Part shown: positions 35,291 to 45,379 of the stretch, one piece after another
How positions within the stretch are numbered: the first letter of the stretch is position 1
How the letters are laid out: each line of letters starts with the position of its first letter
Assembly (NCBI RefSeq): GCF_032854445.1
Contig: NC_088296.1
Coordinates: 24,809,604-24,873,603, forward strand
DNA length: 64,000 bases
DNA from: Liolophura sinensis
Lineage: Eukaryota; Mollusca; Polyplacophora; Chitonida; Chitonidae
Reading direction: 5' to 3'
Translations under genes and position numbers: made by a program
The notes under the pieces: model-generated
What the model was told of the DNA's origin: nothing
The model's input: only the letters and a program-made list of their open reading frames with translations
Databases searched by the model: none

Positions 35291-37665
35291 GCCGAACCCC
35301 AGTCAACCTGGAGGCTTTAGATAAACATCTAGCATCGTATCCTGATGGAGAAGCAGCTCGATCACTTTCTGAGGGGTCTCGTTCAGCTTTCCTTTACATT
35401 ATCATGGCCCTCGGCTTTTTAAAGAATCGAAAAACCTCATTTCAGCTCTTGAACACGAGTCTGAATTATGGGAACTGATACAGAAAGAGGTAAACTTGGG
35501 TAGAATATCTGTGCCTTTCTCGCAAACTTATATCAAACTTAATATCAAACTTGAGAGTGTCTCCAATTGGGTTGGTTCCTAAATCGGACGGGGCTGGAGG
35601 CTCATTACTCACCTTTCATTTCCATCTTCAGACAGTGTTAATGATTTTATAGATCCAGAAATGTGTTCTGTAAATTACACTTCATTTGACAAGGTTTTAG
35701 AAATGATAGCTGGGTTAGGTTGTGGGGCACTGATTGGTAAAATGGATGTCAAATCTGCCTTCAGGTTACTACCCGTTTATCCAGGAGATTTTGATTTACT
35801 CGGCATGAAGTTCCAGGGTAACTATTTCATCGACAAATGTTTGCCAATGGGTTGTGCCATTTCGTGTCGGGTTTTTGAAATATTTTCATCTTTCTTACAC
35901 TGGCTAACGGTACATACCACAAATGAAAACACCATGGATCACTACCTAGATTATTTTATTTTTGCTGGAGCTGCAGGTACGAATATATGTGAAAATAATA
36001 TGTCAATATTTGAAAAACTGTGTTTTGAATTTAGGAGTCTCTTTAGCTTCCGAAAAGACCGTTAGTCCTTCAACGACCCTCACATTCCTAGGGTTCGAAA
36101 TTGACAGTGTTCAAATGTTTGTGCGAATTCCTGCAAAAAAACGTGAGGAATTGTCAAGCCTTTTGGGTGAATTTTTAACTCGTAAGAAAGTAACCTTACG
36201 TGAAATACAATCGTTGACGGGCAAACTAAATTTCTTTTGCAAAGCCATTCGGCCAGGTAGAGCATTCACTAGATGTTTTCATGACGCCACAAGTCGAGTG
36301 AGTAAACCGTACCATTTTATTCGAACTGGCGGAGAGCTTCGTTCCGACATGCAGATGTGGTCACATTTTCTGGACCGCTTTAACAGAACAGTGTATTTTT
36401 CGAGTGATGTTTGGTCGTCTGAATCGGTTCTGAAATTGTATACTGACAGTGCCGGGTCTACTGAATTAGGATGTGGGGCAATTTTTCAGGAAGAGTGGGT
36501 ATTTTACCCATGGCCAGCTGCTTGGGCTGAGATGGAAGTTATGTGTGATATAACTTTTCTTGAACTTGTCCCAGTCATTTTAGCTATTATGATATGGGGT
36601 AGCAAGTTATCAAACAAGAGGGTGCTGCTAAATATCGATAACGAAGCCCTGGTTGCATTCCTGAACAGACAAACATCTAAATCTAGACGTGTCATGAGAC
36701 TAGTAAGGCCCTTTGTTCTGAATACAATGCTTCACAACATAACATTTAAAGCGGTGCATATTGCTGGTCAAGTTAATTTAACGGCCGACGCAATTTCTCG
36801 TAAACAGTGGGACAGATTCAGAGAAGTGTCCCATCAGCCAACGTATCCCAGTCGAGTTCCATACTCTGATCTCCAGCCTGAAGTTGACAGACTCCTCCGA
36901 GCAGCACTCTCAGAAAATTCACACCCAACCCAAAGAACTAGTTTAGCTTCTTATTTTCAATTTTGTGCACAAGTAGACACCCAGAATGCTTGGCCTCCTC
37001 AGCTGCAGTTCATTGTTTCATACATAGCTCATTTGTCAATACGAGGTCTAACTTACTCTACAGCAAGATCGTACTTATCCGCGATCTCGTACAGATGTAA
37101 GTTAGAAAGGCAAGTGGATTACACATTAGATTTTGTGGTCTCCAAATTAATGCAGGGAATGAAACATATTCACCATAGCCCGGACAGCAGACTACCTATC
37201 ACCAAAGAAATCTTGCAGAAAGTTATTCGCGTGTTGCCGAGTGTTTGGGCTAATACGTATGAGTCAACCTTATTCACAACCGCTTTTTCTTTGGAGTATT
37301 TTGCCTTTCTTAGGGTCGGAGACTTTGCGGTATCTAGGGGAAAGCCTAATTATCAGGTTATCAGCCGGGCTGATATTCATTTGGACACAAAGGCAGAGAC
37401 TCTAACCCTAAATATCCGCTATTCTAAGACTGATCAAACAGACAAAGATGTAACAATCAAAGTTGACAAGCAAGCGGGAAATCCCCGCATTTGTCCCTAC
37501 ACAAGCATGGGAACATATCTTTCGCACCGATCACACATCAAGGGCCCTTTGTTTTGTCACTTCAGTGGTGCCCCACTCACTCGGTATCAGTTTTCTGCAA
37601 TACTTCAGAAATGTTTATAGGTCTGCGTGTTATCAATCATATATACGTGTGCCAATGTTAACATA
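35291..37665 (+). pseudogene. DIRS-type polyprotein relic: reverse transcriptase, RNase H, tyrosine recombinase
   Basis: DIRS elements copy RNA to DNA and integrate with a tyrosine recombinase. Seen in order: ALDKHLASYPDGEA (35311 on), a frame change, GRISVPFSQTYIK, another change, FPSSDSVNDFIDPE, KMDVKSAFRLLPVYPGDFD (35743), PMGCAISCRVFE, then the box that should read YLDD but is YLDY (about 35945). A frameshift near 35990 joins SLASEKT and LTFLGFEID (36090). RNase H follows with LKLYTDSAGS, FLELVPVILAI, LLNIDNEALVA and NLTADAISR (to 36800). The recombinase has TYSTARSYLSAIS and YFAFLRVGDF, but after FSAILQKCL (37618) the expected H-x-x-R part is missing; SACYQSYIRVP (37624 on) looks like the piece with the catalytic tyrosine. 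Dead copy. Confidence 0.85.
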
Positions 37666-37699
37666 ACTGGTAAATTTTAAACAATGATATCGTTTAGGT

Positions 37700-38306
37700 C
37701 TTTCAGAGTGCATCTGGGTTATAGGCTCCTCCATAGTCAAAAGAGCTTTCACTACAGCAGTAACAAGAGGTGGTGGCCATGATATGGGATTGTCAAGAAT
37801 AGGGTACACATTGTGGTGGCAGGGATACAGTGAGATGAGTTTGCTGCAGGTCAGAAACAAAATAGGATTGTTGAAACATATCGGCCCCCAGCCGACTGTC
37901 ATTGTATTACATTGTGGTGGGAATGACATAGGTAAAGCAGCTATACGAAAACTAAGATTGGCTATGTTTTCTTTATTTGATTACATCATGAATGAGTTCC
38001 CGAATGTGAAAATAATCTGGTCACAAATATTACCTAGATTAGAATGGCGATATTCGGGCAACAATTCTGGTATCAATCAAGCCAGGAAAAGGTTGAACTC
38101 CTTTGCCGGAGGTCTAGTCATTAAGAATGGGGGGGGGGGTGGATTCTCTGTCATAGAGATACGATACGGAGAACAATCCGACTGCATTTCTTGACTTTGA
38201 TGGAGTACATTTGTCACCTGTTGGAAGTCATATATTTCTGAACACGTTGCAGGGTGGGCTAGAGTATTTCAAAATGACTGGCGGTTCAAATTACCCGCCT
38301 TATTAG
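37700..38306 (+). pseudogene. DIRS-associated SGNH/GDSL hydrolase-like module
   Basis: Directly downstream of the recombinase. It reads VIGSSIVKRAFTTAV (GSS as the possible nucleophile block), MGLSRIGYTLWWQGYSEM, then VIVLHCGGNDIGK (the GGND of block III of SGNH hydrolases), IWSQILPRLEWRYSG, and after a frameshift at the G run near 38135, the C-terminal FDGVHLSPVGSHIF with the D-x-x-H pair. Such a module accompanies DIRS-like elements in several invertebrates; its substrate is not known. One frameshift and an early stop make this copy inactive. Confidence 0.7.
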
Positions 38307-38457
38307 TTGATGGCATTGTTCACCGCTGCTGTTTGTGCTGAACTCCTAACATACACTATGTGTGGTGGTGTGCTTTGGTTTACTTCTTCTAAACCATCGC
38401 ACATTTGGCGATAGGAGCGGCACAAAGCCAACTAACAAAATTTACATGCATATTAAA
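38307..38457. other. Probable 3' end of the DIRS element
   Basis: Contains TAGGAGCGGCACAAAGCCAA and a nearby partly complementary CATCGCACATTTGGCGATAG. DIRS termini and internal complementary region are expected here, but I could not pair them with a left end, which seems lost. Confidence 0.35.
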
Positions 38458-38580
38458 TGAATTTGACCTCTGCATCGCCCAGGATCAAGACTGATTATGA
38501 TAAGAACTTTGATTTTGTTGATGATGTGAATTTTAAATGGAAAGTGTTGAAATGTGACCTCTGCATCGCCCAGGGTCAAT
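38458..38580. repeat. About 110 bp repeat, left-flank unit of the RT element
   Basis: GACCTCTGCATCGCCCAGG, GACTGATTATGATAAGAACTT and GATTTTGTTGATGATGTGAA, followed by a second GACCTCTGCATCGCCCAGGG. Three more units of the same repeat lie at 41500-41850 on the other side of the reverse transcriptase relic. Confidence 0.75.
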
Positions 38581-39226
38581 TAGTGAATATAAGCGTCAAG
38601 TCCGACATTCATATACCATTCGTAGTCCGTAAAAGGCGTTCCAAGTCGATAATGGCAAGATCCATTTCCAAAACAACGTTTAACACTAACTCCCAAAGAC
38701 AAAGGTATGTAAGAAATTATACCAGTAAGAAATAAAGCCGGTAACACACAAGAGAGAAGCGGTCATCAGTTTTCAATGATGCCGGGCAGACAATGAATAT
38801 TCCAGGCATGAATTCCATACCAAAGTTCAAATTCGTAGTCCGTGAATGAATTCCATGTCAAATAACAATTAAACAAGTATCTCAGTCGCGCTTTAATTGC
38901 AACTGGTCATAAAGGCATCATGCTGATGTAATGAGCATGGCTACCTTTACGGCCCCTAGCCCCAGGTTAAGCGGTATTAGATACAGTTTGAAAATGACGA
39001 GCGTTACAGACCCTAACCGATCAGATTGTGATTCAAAAGTAACGGACGATTACGTCTTTCCCGTTAATATGTAAAGATCTCATGCTACAAGAGGCGCCAT
39101 CTACGATGTTACACAAGACATACAAGATAGACGGTTACACTGGGCAACCAGCGCCATCTATGTTGTTAAATACCATGAGCGTGATAGATATGTACATAGG
39201 GATAACAGCACCGTCTGTGTGGTTGA
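38581..39226. other. Flank of the RT element, no gene
   Basis: Holds a short repeated segment (ATTCGTAGTCCGTRAA near 38618 and 38830, AATTCCAT near 38810 and 38848). Around 39083-39225 is a degenerate 57-60 bp tandem motif (GCGCCATCTA, GCACCGTCTG). Probably the 3' untranslated part of the minus-strand element. Confidence 0.4.
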
Positions 39227-41495
39227 TCACAATGCAGATCGCCAGAGATTCTGAACGCTCTGTCTATACCTGCCAACAAGGGTGTTATACTCATTGTAAA
39301 ATCTGAGAAACATAGAATGAAGGCGTTTGACGGGGTATCCTTGACAAACTAGTATTTGAACTAGCAACTTGTGACGCAGATTAAAGTCATCACAATTAAC
39401 GCAAGATCTGTCAAATGCTACAAGGCGAGATATGTATACGTCATATGCAGGACCCTTTGGTATATTGCTTTGTAAAGAAGGATAATTTACAATATCAAAA
39501 TTGAAACTATCCCTTTTGTCGTAAAGGCGGCGTGAAAGGAGACCTTGTTCGTCTTTGTACAGATATAGATCCAAATAAGATGTACCATCAGGACTATCTG
39601 TTGTCTCCTTTAAATCCAATGAAGGCGGATAGATTTTCTTCACCGCTTCAGCAATATGGGGATTATTTAACGCCAGTAGATCAGCAATATACCGCTTGGT
39701 AAATGAAAAGGATCGAGCTTTAAAGATATTACTTTTAAGTAATTTCTGCATATAGTCGTATTCATATGAAAACAGGTATAGGTCTGCCAAAAGAGGCGGA
39801 CAATTGGTACCCATTGGAATACCTATGCACTGTTGGTAAATGGTATCTCCGAATTTCACATAGATGTTATTTATGAGAAACTCAAGTTATTCAATAAATA
39901 ATGTAACATCCCATGAGTGGTAACCTTTATAAAGAGTAGAACTAACTAAAGCCTTATTGTTTCTGACGTTAATGTAACGGTGACCTGTTTTAAAAAATAC
40001 CTAGAAACTTAACGACGATATTCTTTCAATAAGATCTTTTTGAGGAATCGTAGTATAGAGGGTAGAGAAATCCCATGTAGATACGTCTTTGTACGGTATA
40101 TGCATATGAGCATCAAGTTCTTCTGTAAGACGTTTGGAGTTGTTAAGAATCCACATGCAGTTGACACCTGAATTTTTTGTTATGGCAGAACAATACTTAT
40201 TTCAAAATGACTTTACTTCTTGTAACGCTCTCGTAAGTAGGGTTGACAAGAGTTTGGTGGTACAGCTTCTTGAACCCGCAATAAATCGAGCCTTGTACGG
40301 GGATTTATGCATTTTAGGAATCCAGTAAAGTTGTGGTATTTCTGTATGACGGGTAGGTATATTTATGCGCCTTTCTTTAAGAAAAGTTTTGTGTTTGTTA
40401 AATAGTTCCTCCAGAGTACATGTAGTAGCAGAATGCGTGGATGTCGATGTAGAAGCACATAGCTCTTGAACAAGAATTTGATAATAATAATTCTTGCAAA
40501 TAAAGATGACATTATTAGGAGCCTTGTCTGCTACAGTGATGGCAAATTTACTATGAAGGTCAGCGAGTGTTTCTTGCACAGTGGGATCCTTCAGAACCTG
40601 TTTAACTTTAGGTAGAGCATCAATGTCTAGACGGTGTATAGTTAAACTAACCTTCTTTTTGACAATCTCAAGCCAATCGTTAAGTACCGAAGAATCCACT
40701 TTCTCCCGTTTTGACCATATTTTAACATACTCCTCAAGTGCCGAGATGATATTTTTTTTGTTTGATCGAATGTTGACATTTCTCTTTTCTCTATACTTAG
40801 AACCCCTCACAAAGAGATTCATTAGATCATGATTCTTAATAATATTAAGATCACCAGTCAAGACATGTTTACATTTGTCGTAGGTTAAAACTGAGGATTC
40901 ACAATCACAGTTATAGCCGCCAGAATCGAATACCTTGATGGCCTGGGAATACCTTGATGGCCTGGGAATAATTGAAAAATTTGGAAGCCTTTGGCTTTGT
41001 ATACTCATAAGATATGCAAGGTGGCTCTTGGATATTAAAATAATTAGGCACAGCACTACGAACATCGGGTTCATTAAAGATGCGTGGTAGGTTAATTAAA
41101 TCAAGGCCACTGTCTAAATACTTTATCTTCAGAAAGAGTCGATCGTATTGAGTTTCAATTGTAGTTACAGGGCAATACAATCGAAAATACGATATGTCTT
41201 GACACAGACGTACAAGGTGAGGTGGAACATAACAATTGCGTATGTTATTGGATACGTCTTGAACTACCCGTTTTAGCAAGTTCAGTGGCAGTGCATATAA
41301 TACTGTGCGTAGAGCATGCACGCTATTGGTGTCATACGACAATCCTGCTAAATAGCTTACTGTAAAGTGTTGGTGAATCATGTTTCTGTTGAACTTCCTA
41401 GTACCATGACTGCGAGGTCTACGTTTATGGTATTTGAATAAATTTGTTATGATGGAGTCATGTGGTTGGCTAGATGTTACATTGCCGATTCCCAT
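39227..41495 (-). pseudogene. Non-canonical (Penelope-like?) reverse transcriptase relic
   Basis: The N-terminal part (41495-40911) has YVPPHLVRLCQDISYF and NIQEPPCISYEY. A 19 bp tandem duplication at about 40927-40965 then shifts the frame. The next part (to 40202) has CDCESSVLTY, VLTGDLNII, DKAPNNVIFICK and LYWIPKMHKSPYKARFIAGS. After stops, WDFSTLYTTIPQKDL (about 40085) is the catalytic motif A. The last part (39859-39227) has QQCIGIPMGTNCPPLLADLY and the box KRYIADLLALNN, where Ala replaces the first catalytic Asp. I know this RT family from amphioxus, cnidarian and fish genomes; placing it with Penelope-like elements is tentative. No endonuclease domain is seen. Confidence 0.8.
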
Positions 41496-41499
41496 AGTG

Positions 41500-41850
41500 A
41501 ATACCGATGATGAGAATAACTGATTTTGTTGATGATGTGAATTTGGAATTGAAAATGTTGAAATTGGACCTCTGCACCGCCCAGAGACAATACTGGTACT
41601 ATTACTGATTATGAGCTTAACTTTGATTTTGTCGATGATGTGAATTTCAACTTTAAGGTTTTAAAGTTTGACCTCTGCACCCATCAAGGTCAATACTGAT
41701 GATGAGATAACTTTGACTTTATTGATGATGTGAACTTTGATATTAAACTGTTGTTTGAATGCTTGATTTGAGGGCTTGTCATTATCTTGTCGACAGCCCG
41801 ACTTAAAATGATTTGACCTCTGCACCGCCCAGGGTCAAGACTCATAACAA
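41500..41850. repeat. Three tandem units of the about 110 bp repeat flanking the RT element
   Basis: Units contain GATTTTGTTGATGATGTGAA and TGACCTCTGCACCGCCCAG with variants at about 41520, 41625 and 41700, plus a last GACCTCTGCACCGCCCAGGG at 41815. Same sequence and same orientation as 38458-38580. Confidence 0.8.
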
Positions 41851-42114
41851 CCAACCGTGGACATATCATGCCAATTTTTAAAATAAAAGAAAAAGTAAAA
41901 TTTAAGCATATTTATTGTTTTTGTCTTTATCTTTTCTGAGATAACGCTGTCCCTGTGATTGTCTGCACTCCTTGCCAGTAACATATCCAGGAACATCCGG
42001 GTTTATGTGTGTTGGATATATTACACTTAGTCTATTGAAAAGAACAATTCTGACGACATTATTTTTGATCGCGCCTGGAGAAGGTTAGTGGTTTCCTGTA
42101 GGCAATCCAGTTAA
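41851..42114. other. Non-coding, nothing recognised
   Basis: AT-rich spacer before the SINE; no open frame or repeat that I can support. Confidence 0.4.
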
Positions 42115-42275
42115 CCTGGATGGCTCAGATGGTTACAGCACTGGTTCTCTGACCATTGAGGTCGCATGTTCAAATCCTGCTCTCTCTGATTCAGCTGCGT
42201 CTATGTCTGGAAGTTTGTCAGCTACCTGCCAAAGGTGGGTGGTTTTTTCAGTACGGCAATAAATATCAATCAATC
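42115..42275 (+). mobile_element. Short tRNA-derived SINE
   Basis: A-box-like TGGCTCAGATGGTTACAGC and B-box-like GGTCGCATGTTCAAATCC at tRNA-like spacing. It is followed by CAGCTACCTGCCAAAGGTGGG and a shortened tail (TCAGTACGGCAATAAATATC). The acceptor stem is not paired, so it is not a tRNA gene. Confidence 0.7.
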
Positions 42276-42375
42276 ACGTTAACCTGATCAGCGCCATGTA
42301 AGTGGCGATTCGTTATGTTCTGCTCTAATCACCAATGAAATAAAAAAAAAACTAGACAGTTTTGTTTTTGTTCAG

Positions 42376-42599
42376 CTTGCAGGCTTTTCGTGCGTGGTTT
42401 CCTGATGACTGAGCAACAGCTTTTTGAGATGAGAACACCTGCAACGACAATATGTGCCCGTTTGTGCATTAAGCCGTGTGAGGTCTTTAGCTACAATCTG
42501 CGCACGCGCCAGTGCGTGGGGTTTTTGGCACTGCGGGCAAACTTGAAGGCGAGAAGAACTCCGAGTGGGACACATGAGAAATCGTTAATATTTGAAACT
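42376..42599 (+). CDS. Possible PAN/apple-like exon (orphan)
   Basis: A polypyrimidine tract and acceptor (TTTTGTTCAG) end at 42375. The frame that follows has the cysteine pattern TTICARLCIKPCEVFSYN and RTRQCVGF, reminiscent of PAN/apple domains, which bind protein or carbohydrate in secreted proteins. A weak donor (ACT/GTAAAA) would end it at 42599. No neighbouring exons were found, so this may be a pseudo-exon or chance. A minus-strand open frame overlaps it with no recognisable domain. Confidence 0.3.
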
Positions 42600-43744
42600 G
42601 TAAAATAATTACGTGCTGAGAAGATTTTTTACTGTAACCATCCCCGGTAAAAAAACTTATACTGTTTATACTGTTTATGATATGGAGCATACATAAATAG
42701 AGATTTGCCATCTACGTGCTCCAGTGCAATTTGACCAATACATGAAACAACTGAAATAGCTGACCTAATTTTTTACAGTTACAAATGAAAGGGCGCAAAG
42801 CTTTCTGGTGAGGAATTTGACAAGAAAAAATAGCTGAACGCTGGAAGAAATGTCGCGAACAAACTTCATTCAACCTGTTGATAAAGTATTTTACCATGCC
42901 AGAACCCCGAAGACAGCCCAGTGAGTTGAGGTTTGAGTGTCAACTTAGGCAAAGAACATGATTAAACTGTGTCTTTTTCACTGATATTTTCTTCCATTCC
43001 ACCGATATTTCAGAATATTCCATTCTTCGATGTGGTAGCCATATAAACGATTTTAAATTAAATTAAATTTTAACATTTTAATACTTTTTCATGCCAATAT
43101 TTATTAAATAAGATCAGAACACATTGTCTTGCGTAATTCTGGACATTGTAATTGGGCTCAGTACATTGGAATTAACATTTTATTTTTCCTTGGGGCAAAT
43201 GCGAATGCCTCCAAACTTTGAACAAAGAGATCTATTATCTAGATGCGGCCTCGCGTCAGGAGGTGTATAAGATACCTTGTCAAATGCGGTGGTTGTCCGG
43301 TGCTCTGTTGAGTTCCCTACATTCGTAAGCGGGACATCCGTCATATAGAAGGGCTGCATGTGACATCATCACCCTGAGAACAATAGGCAGTCAGCCATAT
43401 TGGAGTCCTTTAGATTACAGCTTGTCTCTGACTACTAACGGTGTGCCCAAGATAAATACGCCCAAAATAGTCATAGACAGTTAGCACAGTTGAGTAATTT
43501 GATAAACTAAAGTGATGATGCTCTTTAAGGGAATTTGAAAACCGGTGCAAAAGCCTTCAACAGTGTTCATACAGTAAGCAACATATTCTTTTTGATCTCG
43601 TTAAAGCCCGTCAGAAGGGAAACCACAAGCCATGTTCTTCAGGCTGACAAGTTTCTGGAGTGTTCGGACATTGACATCAGGCAGTTTGCCCAATAAAATG
43701 AATGAGAACAAACACATGTATTTCAGGGGTCAACGATGGAGTAG
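42600..43744. other. Non-coding stretch
   Basis: AT-rich, with a TTAAATTAAATTAAATTTTAA stretch at about 43055. No gene, RNA or repeat family recognised. Confidence 0.45.
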
Positions 43745-44233
43745 TGTTACAGTAAAAGAAAGCTAAAATATGAAGTAAGGTTCATCATACAGACAACCGT
43801 GCATAAATATGCTTTCATTTGCTTTTTTTTTAGATCTTTGTGAAGAGAGTTAAAGCCGTTTAAACCTTTGAATTCTAAGGTGGGCTTTACGGACAATACT
43901 ATCAGAGTTTAGGAACTGTTACGTCACATGAAGTTTTTCCAACTTTAATCACGACACTGGATGTTGTAATAACTCCTTTAACCAATGAGTAAAAGATTAC
44001 TGAAATGATATTCCCAAAAATTCCTTCCTTTTGATGAGCCTGGGGGGGGGGGGATGTGTTGTGACGTGAGAGGTCCTAAATACCGTCAGAATGGCCACCA
44101 TAAAATTGAAATATTTGAATGCCTTTCAACACCCTAAACAAATTTAAAAAAAAAAATTAAAGCATTTTTACGCAGTTTCAGTGGCCTGTATGATGAACCT
44201 TACTGCATATTTTAGCTTTCTTTTACTTTAAAT
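43745..44233. mobile_element. MITE-like element with about 80 bp inverted ends
   Basis: The left end TACAGTAAAAGAAAGCTAAA through AAGGTTCATCATACAGACAA matches the reverse complement of the right end (TATGATGAACCTTACTGCA, TTTTAGCTTTCTTTTACTTT). A 13 G run lies inside (44041-44053). There is no open frame for a transposase. Confidence 0.78.
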
Positions 44234-44981
44234 AAAAAAAACAAAAGTAAAAAAAAACTTAGAATGACAAGTAATCAACATGTGAGCCAGACCCACTCGA
44301 CGATACACTCAGCAACAACAACAACATCCTGAGAGTCACCCAGAACTAGCCGTGGGTCCAGGAGAATACGAGCATTTTATGTCTTTGTATATTATATTGA
44401 GAGAAAAAGTGCCATGTCCGTGATACTGTTACGAACCCAGTTTTTAAATATTCCATTATATTTTTTGATTTGCTCTTGACTCAGTGTCTGACGTGTGTAT
44501 TTCTCACTGTGTACGTTATAGCCTGCACTGTAATTTAGTCAAGCGTTCCCGAGTCTTCGGTGTTCACGAGTTTAGTGTCATTGTACAACTTGTGGAAATA
44601 TGTATCGGTGTTTTAAACTTATCTACGATCAAACCATCCAGAAATTCTTTACGTTAGTCTATAAATATGACCGACGGAGTTGTGAAGCTCGCGGTCATTT
44701 ACTCAAGTCCACTTGAGAGCAGTCATATTTACTGTTATCCACTGTGAAAGATTCTGCTGAGTTTGGATATATGCGCTACAACGCCATTCGATATTCGTCA
44801 TTTGTACTCCATTTTCTGTTCATAGCACTTGCTATTTTTCTAGCCATTAATTTGGAGCTTGTATTGGTCATTGTCTTTTTGTGCGATCACTCACATTTCA
44901 TCCCAGTTTACCCTGAAAGTGACTTTGTGTATATTTCCGTGGAGTGAAACATACATGGACAGCTCGACCTCACGGACGCTA
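44234..44981. other. Non-coding stretch
   Basis: No recognised feature. The open frame at 44744-44947 is hydrophobic but has no homology that I recognise and no splice context. Confidence 0.4.
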
Positions 44982-45138
44982 CTGTCAACCAGTCCCGCCT
45001 TGAGAATTTACACATTCATAGGCTGTTGGGGGATAAATCTCCGTCAGCGTATATAAAGTAAACGTACAGGTATACGTTAAAGTATATATATATATATATA
45101 TATATAGTATATATATATAGTATATATATATATATATA

Positions 45139-45226
<88 letters not shown>

Positions 45227-45311
45227 GTACGTATACTTTATATACACTGACGAAGATTTCTTCCCCAACAACCTGTGAATTTTTAAATTCTCAAGGCGGA
45301 CTGGTTGGCAG
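44982..45311. repeat. Fold-back element: about 88 bp inverted arms around a TA microsatellite core
   Basis: The left arm 44982-45069 (CTGTCAACCAGTCCCGCCTT, TAGGCTGTTGGGGGA, CGTCAGCGTATATAAAG, ACGTACAG) and right arm 45225-45311 are imperfect reverse complements. The centre is almost pure TA (45078-45224). Confidence 0.85.
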
Positions 45312-45379
45312 TATATATATAGTGCTAGCGGGTAAAATTCACAGCTGAAATGTTTCCCATATAACACAATTATCCCACA

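Noticed and set aside
42115-42190. tRNA gene
   Set aside because: A and B boxes are present, but the acceptor stem does not pair and a SINE body follows. The heads at 18140 and 27475 are also SINEs, not tRNAs.
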